43,230 nucleotides of DNA from an uncultured Verrucomicrobia subdivision 3 bacterium (GTDB lineage Bacteria; Verrucomicrobiota; Verrucomicrobiia; Limisphaerales; DASXHY01): assembly GCA_937890005.1 (NCBI GenBank), contig CALBZA010000058.1, positions 1 through 43,230 on the forward strand. The letters are read 5' to 3'. The position numbers and the translations under genes were made by a program. The notes under the pieces are model-generated. The model saw only the letters and a list, made by a program, of their open reading frames with translations, did no database searches and had not been told where the DNA came from. How positions within the stretch are numbered: position 1 is the first letter of the stretch; the number at the start of each line of letters is the position of its first letter. Below, piece by piece: positions 6,556 to 14,146 of the stretch.

Positions 6556-8433
6556 ATGAAACTCGAAGCGTTACCCTGGTTGATTCTGTTCCTGCCGTTG
6601 CTCGCTGCAACGGTGATCACGCTCTTTACGCAGAAGAACCGCAGTGTCAGCGCCGGTCTGTCGATCGGCGCGGTGGTCATCGCTTTTCTGTTGAGCGTGC
6701 TGTTCGTGAAGGTGAACGGATTCGCGCCCGAGCAGAGGGAGCTTGCGGTCAACTGGCTTTCCATCGGCGACACATTTCAGATCGATTTCGGTTTCCGGCT
6801 CGATCCGCTGAGCCTCGGAATGATTTTGATGGTCACCGGCGTGGCGTCGCTGATTCACATCTATTCGGTCGGCTACATGCACGACGATCCGAGTTTCTCA
6901 CGCTTCTTCGCCTGTCTGAGCCTGTTCACGTTTTCGATGCTCGGCATTGTGCTTTCGAACAACTTCCTGCAAACGTTCATCTTCTGGGAACTGGTCGGCG
7001 TCTCCAGCTATCTGCTGATCGGATTCTGGTACGAGAAACCGAGCGCGGCGGATGCGGCGAAGAAGGCGTTTATTACAAATCGACTTGGCGATTTCGGGTT
7101 CATCCTCGGCATCCTGATTGTATGGGCGACGCTCGGTTCGCTGAACTTCGAGGTGCTTCAATCGAAGGCTGGCGTGAATGCCGAAGCACTTGGTGCAATG
7201 GCCACAATTGGCGGTCTGTTGATCTTCTGCGGCGCGGTCGGCAAGTCCGCTCAATTTCCGCTGCACGTCTGGTTGCCGGACGCGATGGAAGGTCCGACGC
7301 CGGTTTCTGCGCTGATTCACGCCGCGACGATGGTCGCCGCGGGCGTTTACATGCTGTGCCGCGTGTTCTTTATTCTGAACGCTCCGGCGCTCGAAGTGAT
7401 TTCTTACATCGGTGGTTTCACCGCTTTGATGGCGGCGCTGATTGCAGTTCAGCAGAACGACATTAAACGCATTCTCGCTTATTCCACTCTTTCGCAGCTT
7501 GGTTACATGGTGATGGCGGTCGGTCTCGCGGGACAAACCGCCGCGATGTTCCACCTGATGACGCATGCGTTCTTCAAGGCGTTGCTGTTCCTCGGTTCCG
7601 GTTCGGTGATCCTCGCGATGCATCATGAACAGGACATCTGGCACATGGGCGCGTTGCGAAAGAAAACGCCGGTGACCTACTGGACATTCCTGGTTGGCAC
7701 GCTGGCGCTGGCGGGGCTGTGGCCGTTGAGCGGATTTTTCAGCAAGGATTCCATCCTCGCGCTGGCGCAGCACAAGCACAACTACCTGTTGTTCGGCGTC
7801 GCGCTGTTCGTGGCGTTCCTGACGACGTTCTACATGTTCCGGCTGGTGTTCGTGGTGTTCTTCAGCTCTGCAAAATCGAAGCATGCCGAACACGCGCATG
7901 AATCGCCGGGTGTGATGACCTGGCCGCTGCGAATTCTCGCTGTGCTGAGCGTCATCGGTGGCGTGATCGGGATTGAAGCGCTGTTCAACCGCCAGTTCGC
8001 GCCTGAACAGACCGAACATGCGCATGGCATCGTGGCGCAGCTCATCTATCCGTTCCAACACGCACCTGTTGCGGCAATCTCCGGACTGATCGTTTTTGCG
8101 CTCGGTTTGGTCGCTGCTTACGCGCTTTACGCAAAGGCGACGAAAGACCCGCTGCCGGAAAAACTCGGTGCGCTTTCCCGCGCGATGCGGAATCGCTTTT
8201 ACTTCGACGAACTGTATGAAGCCACGGTCATCCGCCTGCACGATCTGATTGCGGCGATTGCCGGCTGGTTCGATCGCTGGATTATCGAAGGGTTCGCCAT
8301 CGGACTGGTTCGTGGCGGAACGGATTTTGCCGGACGCGCGCTGCGTCTTGTGCAGACCGGAAACCTGCAGACCTACGCCCTGCTGTTCGTTCTCGGCGTT
8401 GCGGTGCTGCTCTATTTCGCTTTGGGAAGATGA
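6556..8433 (+). CDS. nuoL: NADH-quinone oxidoreductase subunit L
   Basis: NuoL is the distal antiporter-like proton-pumping subunit. The 625-residue protein has about 16 membrane segments and the long C-terminal amphipathic-helix region ending in a last membrane segment (YALLFVLGVAVLLYFAL). Family motifs include FWELVGVSSYLLIGFWYEKPSAADAAKKAF (shared lysine/glutamate site), CGAVGKSAQFPLHVWLPDAMEGPTPVSALIHAATMV and AYSTLSQLGYM. I start at 6556 (MKLEALPW, GGAA seven bases upstream); the earlier in-frame codons are family A repeat. The stop codon lies within GAAGATGAATTTGAA, a sequence shared with the 5' side of the other family A element, so the repeat appears to supply it. Confidence 0.97.
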   Translation: MKLEALPWLILFLPLLAATVITLFTQKNRSVSAGLSIGAVVIAFLLSVLFVKVNGFAPEQRELAVNWLSIGDTFQIDFGFRLDPLSLGMILMVTGVASLIHIYSVGYMHDDPSFSRFFACLSLFTFSMLGIVLSNNFLQTFIFWELVGVSSYLLIGFWYEKPSAADAAKKAFITNRLGDFGFILGILIVWATLGSLNFEVLQSKAGVNAEALGAMATIGGLLIFCGAVGKSAQFPLHVWLPDAMEGPTPVSALIHAATMVAAGVYMLCRVFFILNAPALEVISYIGGFTALMAALIAVQQNDIKRILAYSTLSQLGYMVMAVGLAGQTAAMFHLMTHAFFKALLFLGSGSVILAMHHEQDIWHMGALRKKTPVTYWTFLVGTLALAGLWPLSGFFSKDSILALAQHKHNYLLFGVALFVAFLTTFYMFRLVFVVFFSSAKSKHAEHAHESPGVMTWPLRILAVLSVIGGVIGIEALFNRQFAPEQTEHAHGIVAQLIYPFQHAPVAAISGLIVFALGLVAAYALYAKATKDPLPEKLGALSRAMRNRFYFDELYEATVIRLHDLIAAIAGWFDRWIIEGFAIGLVRGGTDFAGRALRLVQTGNLQTYALLFVLGVAVLLYFALGR

Positions 8434-8515
8434 ATTTGAACAACCGCAGGGACGCAGAGACGCAGAGAAGGAAGCCTTTGTCTTTCCTCCGCGTCTCCGC
8501 GCCTCCGCGGTGAAG
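8426..8515. repeat. Short family A inverted-repeat element between nuoL and nuoM
   Basis: The left arm is ACCGCAGGGACGCAGAGACG continuing CAGAGAAG (to 8470). The right arm (8487-8514) is CTCCGCGTCTCCGCGCCTCC continuing GCGGTGAA. The arms are imperfect reverse complements with about 16 bp between them. The first bases, GAAGATGAATTTGAA (8426-8440), are shared with the K-L copy and include the nuoL TGA. The right arm has the CCGCGG form seen in the GxxExxY element while the left arm has the CGCAGAG form of the K-L copy, so this copy bridges the two subtypes. Confidence 0.75.
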
Positions 8516-8524
8516 AATCAGCTG

Positions 8525-10165
8525 ATGACAACACTGAGTTACATATTTCTGCTGCCATTGATTGCCGCGTTCGTGCTGGCGCTCGTGCCGCGCAACTTTG
8601 CGGTGATCATGCGACTGGGGGCGGTGATCGCCACCTTCATCACCGCGATCCTGGCGGTGAAGATGTTCTGGGGCTTCGACTCGGCGGTGGCGGATGCGAA
8701 CGGATACAAGTTCGTCAGCACGATTCCGTGGCTTGGAGCTGAATCGCTCGGGCTTGCCTGCAAACTGGGCGTGGATGGCATCAATGTTGGTCTCGTGCTC
8801 ATGGGGGCGATCGTTGCCTTCGCCGCGGCGTGCTGCTCGTGGGAAATCAAATCGCGTGAAAAGGAATTCTACATCCTGCTGCTTGTCATGACCGGCGGCA
8901 TCCTGGGCGCATTCGCGTCGCTCGATCTGTTCTTCTTTTACTTTTTCCACGAACTCGCGCTGGTGCCGACGTTCATCATGATCGGGCTTTGGGGACGCGG
9001 TGAGAAAAAGAACTACGCCGCGTTTCAGATCACGCTGTATCTCAGCGCCGGCGCATTGATCGCGCTGATCGGATTGATCGCTTTGTATCTTGCTGTTCCG
9101 GTTGAACTGCGCACGTTCGACATTCCGACGCTGACGAATTATTTCCTGAACAATCCGATGGCCGCGGCGACGCAGAACTTCATCTTCCCGCTGCTGCTGT
9201 TCGGATTTGGAATTCTCGTTTCGCTCTGGCCGTTCCACACGTGGGCGCCGATCGGTTATGGCTCCGCTCCCACGGCGACGGCGATGTTGCATGCGGGCGT
9301 GCTGAAGAAGTTCGGGCTTTACGGTTTGATTCGTGTGGCGCTGCCGATGATGCCCGAGGCCGCCCAGAGCTGGATGCACGTTCTGGCATGGCTTTGCGTT
9401 GGCAATCTTCTGTATTGCGGCTGGGTGGCGATGCAGCAGAAGAATTTCAACTGGCTGGTCGGCTACAGCAGCGTAGCGCACATGGGCTTCATCTTCCTGG
9501 GCATCGCATCGCTGACACTCGTTGGCGTCACCGGCGCAGTGCTGGTGATGGTGGCGCATGGATTCCTTGCCGCGCTGACCTTTGGATTGAGCGGTTACAT
9601 TTATCAGCAGACCGGCACGCTGGAGATGAAGGATCTCGGCGGATTGCTGCGCAAACTTCCGTTCATTGGAACGGCACTGATCATGGCGGCATTTGCCGGT
9701 TGCGGTCTGCCCGGCTTTGCGAATTTCGCGGGTGAAGTCACGGTGTTCTTCGGCGTTTGGCAGGAGCCGTCGCTTCGGTTGATCGTCGTTCTCGCATGCT
9801 GGGGCGCGTTGATCATCGGCGCCGTTTACATGCTGCGGGCGGTTCGGAATGTCCTGCATGCCGACCTTCCGGAAAAGTGGGCGAACGTGTCGGACGCACC
9901 GCACATCTGGCGCAAGCTGCCCTTCATTATTCTGATTTTCAGCCTGGTGTTGTTCGGTTTTCTGCCGCGCCTGCTGACGGACAAAATCACGCCGGTGGCT
10001 TCGACCATCGTTCAAATGGCGCGGCCGGTTGCAGCGCGTGAGGCTGCAGTTGCAAATGAAGTGCTCGGTCTGGCGACGCCTGCGTCCGGTCAGGCTGCAA
10101 CAGCCTCGGATGAAGCAGCGGCGCAACCGAAGGCCGACACCCCGGCGACCACGGATAACCAATGA
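8525..10165 (+). CDS. nuoM: NADH-quinone oxidoreductase subunit M
   Basis: NuoM is the middle antiporter-like proton-pumping subunit. The 546-residue protein has about 14 membrane segments. Conserved stretches include FFYFFHELALVPTFIMIGLWG (with the pumping-site glutamate), FGFGILVSLWPFHTWAPIGYGSAPTATAMLHAGVLKKFGLYG and VGYSSVAHMGF. The C-terminal 40 residues are Ala/Thr-rich and look like a flexible tail. I start at 8525 (MTTLSYIFLLPLIAAF); residues readable before it derive from nuoL out of frame and the family A repeat. Its stop overlaps the nuoN start (ATGA at 10162-10165). Confidence 0.97.
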   Translation: MTTLSYIFLLPLIAAFVLALVPRNFAVIMRLGAVIATFITAILAVKMFWGFDSAVADANGYKFVSTIPWLGAESLGLACKLGVDGINVGLVLMGAIVAFAAACCSWEIKSREKEFYILLLVMTGGILGAFASLDLFFFYFFHELALVPTFIMIGLWGRGEKKNYAAFQITLYLSAGALIALIGLIALYLAVPVELRTFDIPTLTNYFLNNPMAAATQNFIFPLLLFGFGILVSLWPFHTWAPIGYGSAPTATAMLHAGVLKKFGLYGLIRVALPMMPEAAQSWMHVLAWLCVGNLLYCGWVAMQQKNFNWLVGYSSVAHMGFIFLGIASLTLVGVTGAVLVMVAHGFLAALTFGLSGYIYQQTGTLEMKDLGGLLRKLPFIGTALIMAAFAGCGLPGFANFAGEVTVFFGVWQEPSLRLIVVLACWGALIIGAVYMLRAVRNVLHADLPEKWANVSDAPHIWRKLPFIILIFSLVLFGFLPRLLTDKITPVASTIVQMARPVAAREAAVANEVLGLATPASGQAATASDEAAAQPKADTPATTDNQ

Positions 10166-11646
10166 ATCTTTCTTCGATCAGCCTTGAAATTTCGGTTCTG
10201 GCGCTTGGCCTGGTGGTGATGCTTGCCGACCTCTGGCTTCCAGCGGAGCGCAAACGCGGTCTGGGATACGCCGCAGCGGCGGCCTTGGGTGTCCTTCTGA
10301 TTTGGAATCTGAAGGGCTGCGGCAGCTGTGCGGTTGAAGGAGTTTCCTTTGGCGGCATGTTCGTGCAGGACAGCCTGTCGATCTTCTTCAAACGATTCTT
10401 CCTCGTCGCTGCCATTCTGGTTCTGATTCTCGCAGTGGAGTTTTCAGACCGGTTCGCGGCGGGCGTGTCTGAATACTTTTCCCTCACGATTTTTGCACTG
10501 GCCGGAATGCTCTTTGCCGCGTCGGCAAATCATTTCGCGCTGCTGTTTGTCGCGCTGGAACTCATCACAGTCACCTTCTACGTCCTGACCAGCTTCCAGC
10601 GTTCGCGGCAGGTGTCGCTGGAGGCCGGCATCAAATATTTGATCATCGGCGCGTTGTCATCGGCGTTCATGGTTTTCGGCATCGCGCTCGTGACGGGTAT
10701 TTCCGGAAAAATGAACTTCACCGAGCTGGCCGAAGTGGCGGGTCAGTATGCCGGAAACAAGTTGTTTCTGTTGGGCGTCCTGTTTGTGCTGGTGGGGCTC
10801 GGATTCAAGATCGCCGCGGTTCCGTTTCAAATCTGGGCGCCGGACGTTTATCAGGGAGCGCCGACGCCGACGACTGCGTTTCTGGCCGTGGGCTCCAAGG
10901 CGGCGGGATTCGTTCTGTTGCTGCGATTCCTCTTTGCGGGTGTTCCGGCCGTCACGGTTCAATGGACGAACCTGCTGATCGTCATCTCGGCCATCACCAT
11001 CCTCTACGGAAATCTCTGTGCGCTGCCGCAACGGAATGTGAAACGCCTGCTCGGTTATTCCAGCATTTCGCATGCGGGTTACCTGCTGTTGGGCATTGCA
11101 GCGCTGAGCACGGCCGGACGTTCGGCTGTTCTCTATTATCTCGGCGGTTATCTGTTCACGGTGATCGCAGCCTTCGCGGTCATCGGGATCGTGATGCGGC
11201 ATCTCGACACGGAGGATGTCTCGGGTCTGGCGGGGTTGGGTCAGCGTTCGCCGCTGCTGGCTGCCACGATGACGATCTCGATGGTGTCGCTGGCGGGCAT
11301 TCCGCCGCTGGCGGGATTCTTCGGAAAATTCCTTCTCCTCAAAGCCGTGATCGAACAGGGCGCTGTGAATCACGGATATTACTGCCTTGCCTTTGTGGCG
11401 CTGGCGGGCGTGGTGATGTCGTTTTACTACTACTTTGGCGTCGTTCGCGCGATTTATTGGGGCCAGGGATCCACCGATCTTTCTCCGATCACTGTCTCGG
11501 TTCCGATGAAGTTCGCGATCTACGTTTGTATTGCGGGGATTTTCTTCCTTGGACTTGTGCCCGGTCCGCTGATGAAGCAGACCGACAAAGCTGCGGCAGT
11601 GTTGCAACCGGTTCCGGAAGTGACAGCGGTCAGTTCAGCGAACTGA
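10162..11646 (+). CDS. nuoN: NADH-quinone oxidoreductase subunit N
   Basis: NuoN is the third antiporter-like membrane subunit and is commonly the last gene of the operon, as here. The 494-residue protein has about 14 membrane segments. Motifs include FVALELITVTFYVLTSFQ (key glutamate), LVGLGFKIAAVPFQIWAPDVYQGAPTPTTAFLAVGSKAAGF (lysines of the ion channel) and LLGYSSISHAGYLLLGI. The ATG overlaps the nuoM stop, one of only two uninterrupted junctions in this nuo block. A minus-strand gene ends 21 bases downstream, so the operon stops against a convergent neighbour. I see no strong terminator hairpin in that gap. Confidence 0.97.
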   Translation: MNLSSISLEISVLALGLVVMLADLWLPAERKRGLGYAAAAALGVLLIWNLKGCGSCAVEGVSFGGMFVQDSLSIFFKRFFLVAAILVLILAVEFSDRFAAGVSEYFSLTIFALAGMLFAASANHFALLFVALELITVTFYVLTSFQRSRQVSLEAGIKYLIIGALSSAFMVFGIALVTGISGKMNFTELAEVAGQYAGNKLFLLGVLFVLVGLGFKIAAVPFQIWAPDVYQGAPTPTTAFLAVGSKAAGFVLLLRFLFAGVPAVTVQWTNLLIVISAITILYGNLCALPQRNVKRLLGYSSISHAGYLLLGIAALSTAGRSAVLYYLGGYLFTVIAAFAVIGIVMRHLDTEDVSGLAGLGQRSPLLAATMTISMVSLAGIPPLAGFFGKFLLLKAVIEQGAVNHGYYCLAFVALAGVVMSFYYYFGVVRAIYWGQGSTDLSPITVSVPMKFAIYVCIAGIFFLGLVPGPLMKQTDKAAAVLQPVPEVTAVSSAN

Positions 11647-11667
11647 TTTCGGTGGCAAAGATCGCGT

Positions 11668-12111
11668 TCAGCGAAACGCTCCATTGCTCCACGCGCCGCT
11701 GGGGCCAGCAGGGAGTGCCGCGGTTACGCTCCAAGACCGCTCGCTGTCGCGCCACGCAAAATACCTTCCCGTTCCACCCGGTGGCTTCGGCATCTTTTGG
11801 GGAACGAAAAGTCTCACGACAGGCAACGCTGTGAAACGTCGCAACCTTGAGGTGTTCTCCGGAAGTTTTTCGCGATGGAACGCTTCAACCACCGGTCCGC
11901 TGAACACGTAATCCGATTCCCCGATGCGCACCTCCGGGCGGGACCGTTGTTCCTGAACGATGCGGTCCCAGTAGGATTCAGCAGTGTTCCAGTGATAAGG
12001 TCCAAACGAGGAAGTTTCCGCACTCAAACTGGTTTCCGGCTGATCGGCGGCATGGAGATTCATCGTGAATCCGAGAAAAACAAGCGCCAGGACTTTTGCT
12101 TTCGTTTTCAT
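11668..12111 (-). CDS. Small exported protein of unknown function
   Basis: A 147-residue protein that I do not recognise. It begins with a clear Sec signal peptide (MKTKAKVLALVFLGFTMNLHA, probable cut after residue 21). The mature part is polar and Trp/Tyr-containing (FGPYHWNTAESYWDRIVQEQ) with a basic Arg-rich tail, has no cysteine pair and no further membrane segment. It is convergent with nuoN and divergent from gdhA, with a 256-bp gap on its 5' side that holds a dispersed inverted repeat. The signal peptide and clean start support a real gene. Confidence 0.65.
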   Translation of the reverse strand: MKTKAKVLALVFLGFTMNLHAADQPETSLSAETSSFGPYHWNTAESYWDRIVQEQRSRPEVRIGESDYVFSGPVVEAFHREKLPENTSRLRRFTALPVVRLFVPQKMPKPPGGTGRYFAWRDSERSWSVTAALPAGPSGAWSNGAFR

Positions 12112-12196
12112 GGTATCGCAGCTCCAACTTCGTGAACTCTTCCGCGCCTGCTGATTTTGGTCAAGCCATGTTCTTTCGCTGGCTCAACTGACGAAA

Positions 12197-12312
12197 TCAA
12201 CCACGGATGCACACGATGAACACCGATGGTCTAATAAATCTTCTGACCATCGGTTTAAGAGTTCGTCATGGACGACCGTTATCCGTGTTGATCTGTGCGC
12301 ATCCGTGGTTGA
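12197..12312. repeat. Family C inverted repeat upstream of gdhA
   Basis: The outer arms TCAACCACGGATGC (12197-12210) and GCATCCGTGGTTGA (12299-12312) are exact reverse complements over 14 bp. The inner arms ACCGATGGTC (12222-12231) and GACCATCGGT (12245-12254) are exact over 10 bp. The rest repeats the GAT(G)AACACCGAT / ATCCGTGTTGATC theme on opposite strands. The element is 116 bp, encodes nothing, and occupies almost half of the 256-bp gap between the exported-protein gene and gdhA. Its sequence differs from families A, B and D. Confidence 0.75.
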
Positions 12313-12367
12313 GATCTGAAAACCGGCGTGCCCTTTAAAAATCGCGAATCGGATATATGGTTCGAAT

Positions 12368-13624
12368 ATGGAAATCTACGACCACCCGACCTTCCGGATG
12401 GCGTGTCAGCAGTTCGACCTTGTGGCCAATCATCTTGAAATCCCTCTGGCCGAACGCGAACGCCTGAAATATCCAAAACGTGCCATGACCGTCGCGCTTC
12501 CGGTGCGACTCGACAACGGCGAAACGAAAGTCTTCGCCGGCTATCGCGTGCAGCATCATCTCACGCTCGGCCCGACGAAAGGCGGGCTTCGGTATCATCC
12601 GGATGTCACGCTCGGCGAAGTGGCGGCGCTGGCGATGTGGATGAGTTGGAAATGCGCGTTGACCGGACTTCCCTACGGCGGCGCCAAGGGCGGGATCGCT
12701 TGCGATCCAACCAGAATGTCTCCGGGTGAACTGGAACGACTGACGCGTCGTTACACGCAGGAAATGATTCCATTCATCGGACCGCAGGTGGATGTGATGG
12801 CGCCCGATCTGGGCACGAACGAACAGGTGATGGCGTGGATGATGGACACCTATTCCATGCACGAAGGGCATGCCGTGCCGGGGATTGTCACGGGGAAACC
12901 GGTTGGACTCGGTGGATCAGCCGGACGCCGCGAAGCCACGGGGCGGGGTGTCGGTTACCTGGTGAATCGCGCGACCGATGCGCTCGGGCTCGACATGAGC
13001 AAGCTCACCGCGGTGGTGCAAGGATTCGGAAACGTTGGATCGGTGGCCGCTTTTTCAATCGCTCGTTACGGCGCAAAAGTGATTGCGGTCAGCGACGTGA
13101 ACGGCGGCATCTACAACGCCAATGGTCTCGATCTCTGGGCGCTTGAAAAACATGTGGCAAAGCATCGGACGGTGCAGGGTTTTCCGGAATCGGAACCGAT
13201 TTTGAACGAAGAGATGCTGCTGTTGAAATGCGACATCCTGGTTCCGGCCGCACTGGAACGGCAGATCACAATTCAGAACGCATCGCGAATTCAATGCCGC
13301 ATTCTCGCCGAGGCTGCCAACGGACCCACGACGCCGGAGGCGGATGTGGTTCTGCAGAATCGTCCGGAGATATTCATTATCCCGGACATCCTCTGCAACG
13401 CGGGCGGCGTGGTGGTGAGCTACTTCGAATGGGTGCAGGATCTCCAGAGCTTTTTCTGGAGCGAAACCGAAGTGGTGGACAAGTTGTTTCGCATTCTGGA
13501 AAACGCCTGGTCGCACGTTCTGAACCTGAGCCGCAAGCAGAAGATTCCGATGCGATTGGCGGCGATGAGTCTGGGCGTGAAACGGGTTTACGACGCCAAA
13601 CGCGTACGCGGACTGTTCCCTTGA
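12368..13624 (+). CDS. gdhA: Glutamate dehydrogenase (Glu/Leu/Phe/Val dehydrogenase family)
   Basis: This enzyme interconverts glutamate with 2-oxoglutarate and ammonia using NAD(P). The 418-residue length fits the hexameric small GDH group. The substrate region has K71 (GPTKGGLRYHP), K95 (MSWKCAL) and the catalytic-site lysine K107 in LPYGGAKGGI. It is followed by PDLGTNEQVMAWMMDTY. The dinucleotide fold has VVQGFGNVGSVAA, and the C-terminal part has AEAANGPTTPEAD and NAGGVVVSYFEWVQ. Coenzyme preference cannot be read with certainty. The promoter must lie in the 55 bases after the family C repeat or within it. It appears monocistronic, with rhaM 138 bp downstream. Confidence 0.95.
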   Translation: MEIYDHPTFRMACQQFDLVANHLEIPLAERERLKYPKRAMTVALPVRLDNGETKVFAGYRVQHHLTLGPTKGGLRYHPDVTLGEVAALAMWMSWKCALTGLPYGGAKGGIACDPTRMSPGELERLTRRYTQEMIPFIGPQVDVMAPDLGTNEQVMAWMMDTYSMHEGHAVPGIVTGKPVGLGGSAGRREATGRGVGYLVNRATDALGLDMSKLTAVVQGFGNVGSVAAFSIARYGAKVIAVSDVNGGIYNANGLDLWALEKHVAKHRTVQGFPESEPILNEEMLLLKCDILVPAALERQITIQNASRIQCRILAEAANGPTTPEADVVLQNRPEIFIIPDILCNAGGVVVSYFEWVQDLQSFFWSETEVVDKLFRILENAWSHVLNLSRKQKIPMRLAAMSLGVKRVYDAKRVRGLFP

Positions 13625-13762
13625 GGCATACCTGCGACTTGCTCGTCTGCCATTGGTTGAAGACCGACAAAGCGTAGAAACCATTTGTGTTCGGGCGCTG
13701 AATTGCGTTTTCTCTTCGTCGAGCCGAACCGCGTGAGGACGGCGGCTGTTCCAGTCTCACTT

Positions 13763-14077
13763 ATGATTCGAAACGCATTCAAGATGAAGCTCAAGCCGGG
13801 CAACGTGGAGGAATACAAGCGCCGGCATGATGCGATCTGGCCCGAACTCGCCGCCGAGTTGCGGGCCGCAGGCATCTCGGATTACTCCATTTTTCTCGAT
13901 GAAGAGACACTGACGTTGTTCGCGGTTCAGAAGCTTTCGCCGGAGAACACTGCGTCCGCGCTGCCCAAATCTCCCGTCGTGCGAAAATGGTGGGATTGGA
14001 TGGCACCGTTGATGGAAACCCATCCTGACAATGAGCCTGTTTCAGCGCCGTTGCGGGAAGTGTTTCACATGGATTGA
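13763..14077 (+). CDS. rhaM: L-rhamnose mutarotase
   Basis: A 104-residue member of the RhaM family, which interconverts alpha and beta anomers of L-rhamnose. From memory it aligns without gaps with E. coli RhaM at the N-terminus: MIRNAF, EEYKRRHDAIWPEL, with Y18 and the active-site H22 at the same positions. It also has VRKWWDWM, HPDNEPVSAPLREVFHMD and the same total length. I start at 13763, because earlier in-frame codons have no family similarity. No rhamnose isomerase, kinase or aldolase is nearby, so it is an orphan here. It may serve rhamnose use or a related sugar elsewhere in the genome. Confidence 0.93.
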   Translation: MIRNAFKMKLKPGNVEEYKRRHDAIWPELAAELRAAGISDYSIFLDEETLTLFAVQKLSPENTASALPKSPVVRKWWDWMAPLMETHPDNEPVSAPLREVFHMD

Positions 14078-14146
14078 CCGGGATGCGGGTTAAACCCCAT
14101 ATAGGTTGAGTCGTGCTGTGAACACAATTCCTCGCTGAATTGTCGG

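Noticed and set aside
8282..10162. A 626-codon open frame on the minus strand across nuoM
   Set aside because: It lies opposite nuoM, with composition dominated by R, Q, H and E and no fold signature; similar antisense frames lie opposite nuoL and nuoN.
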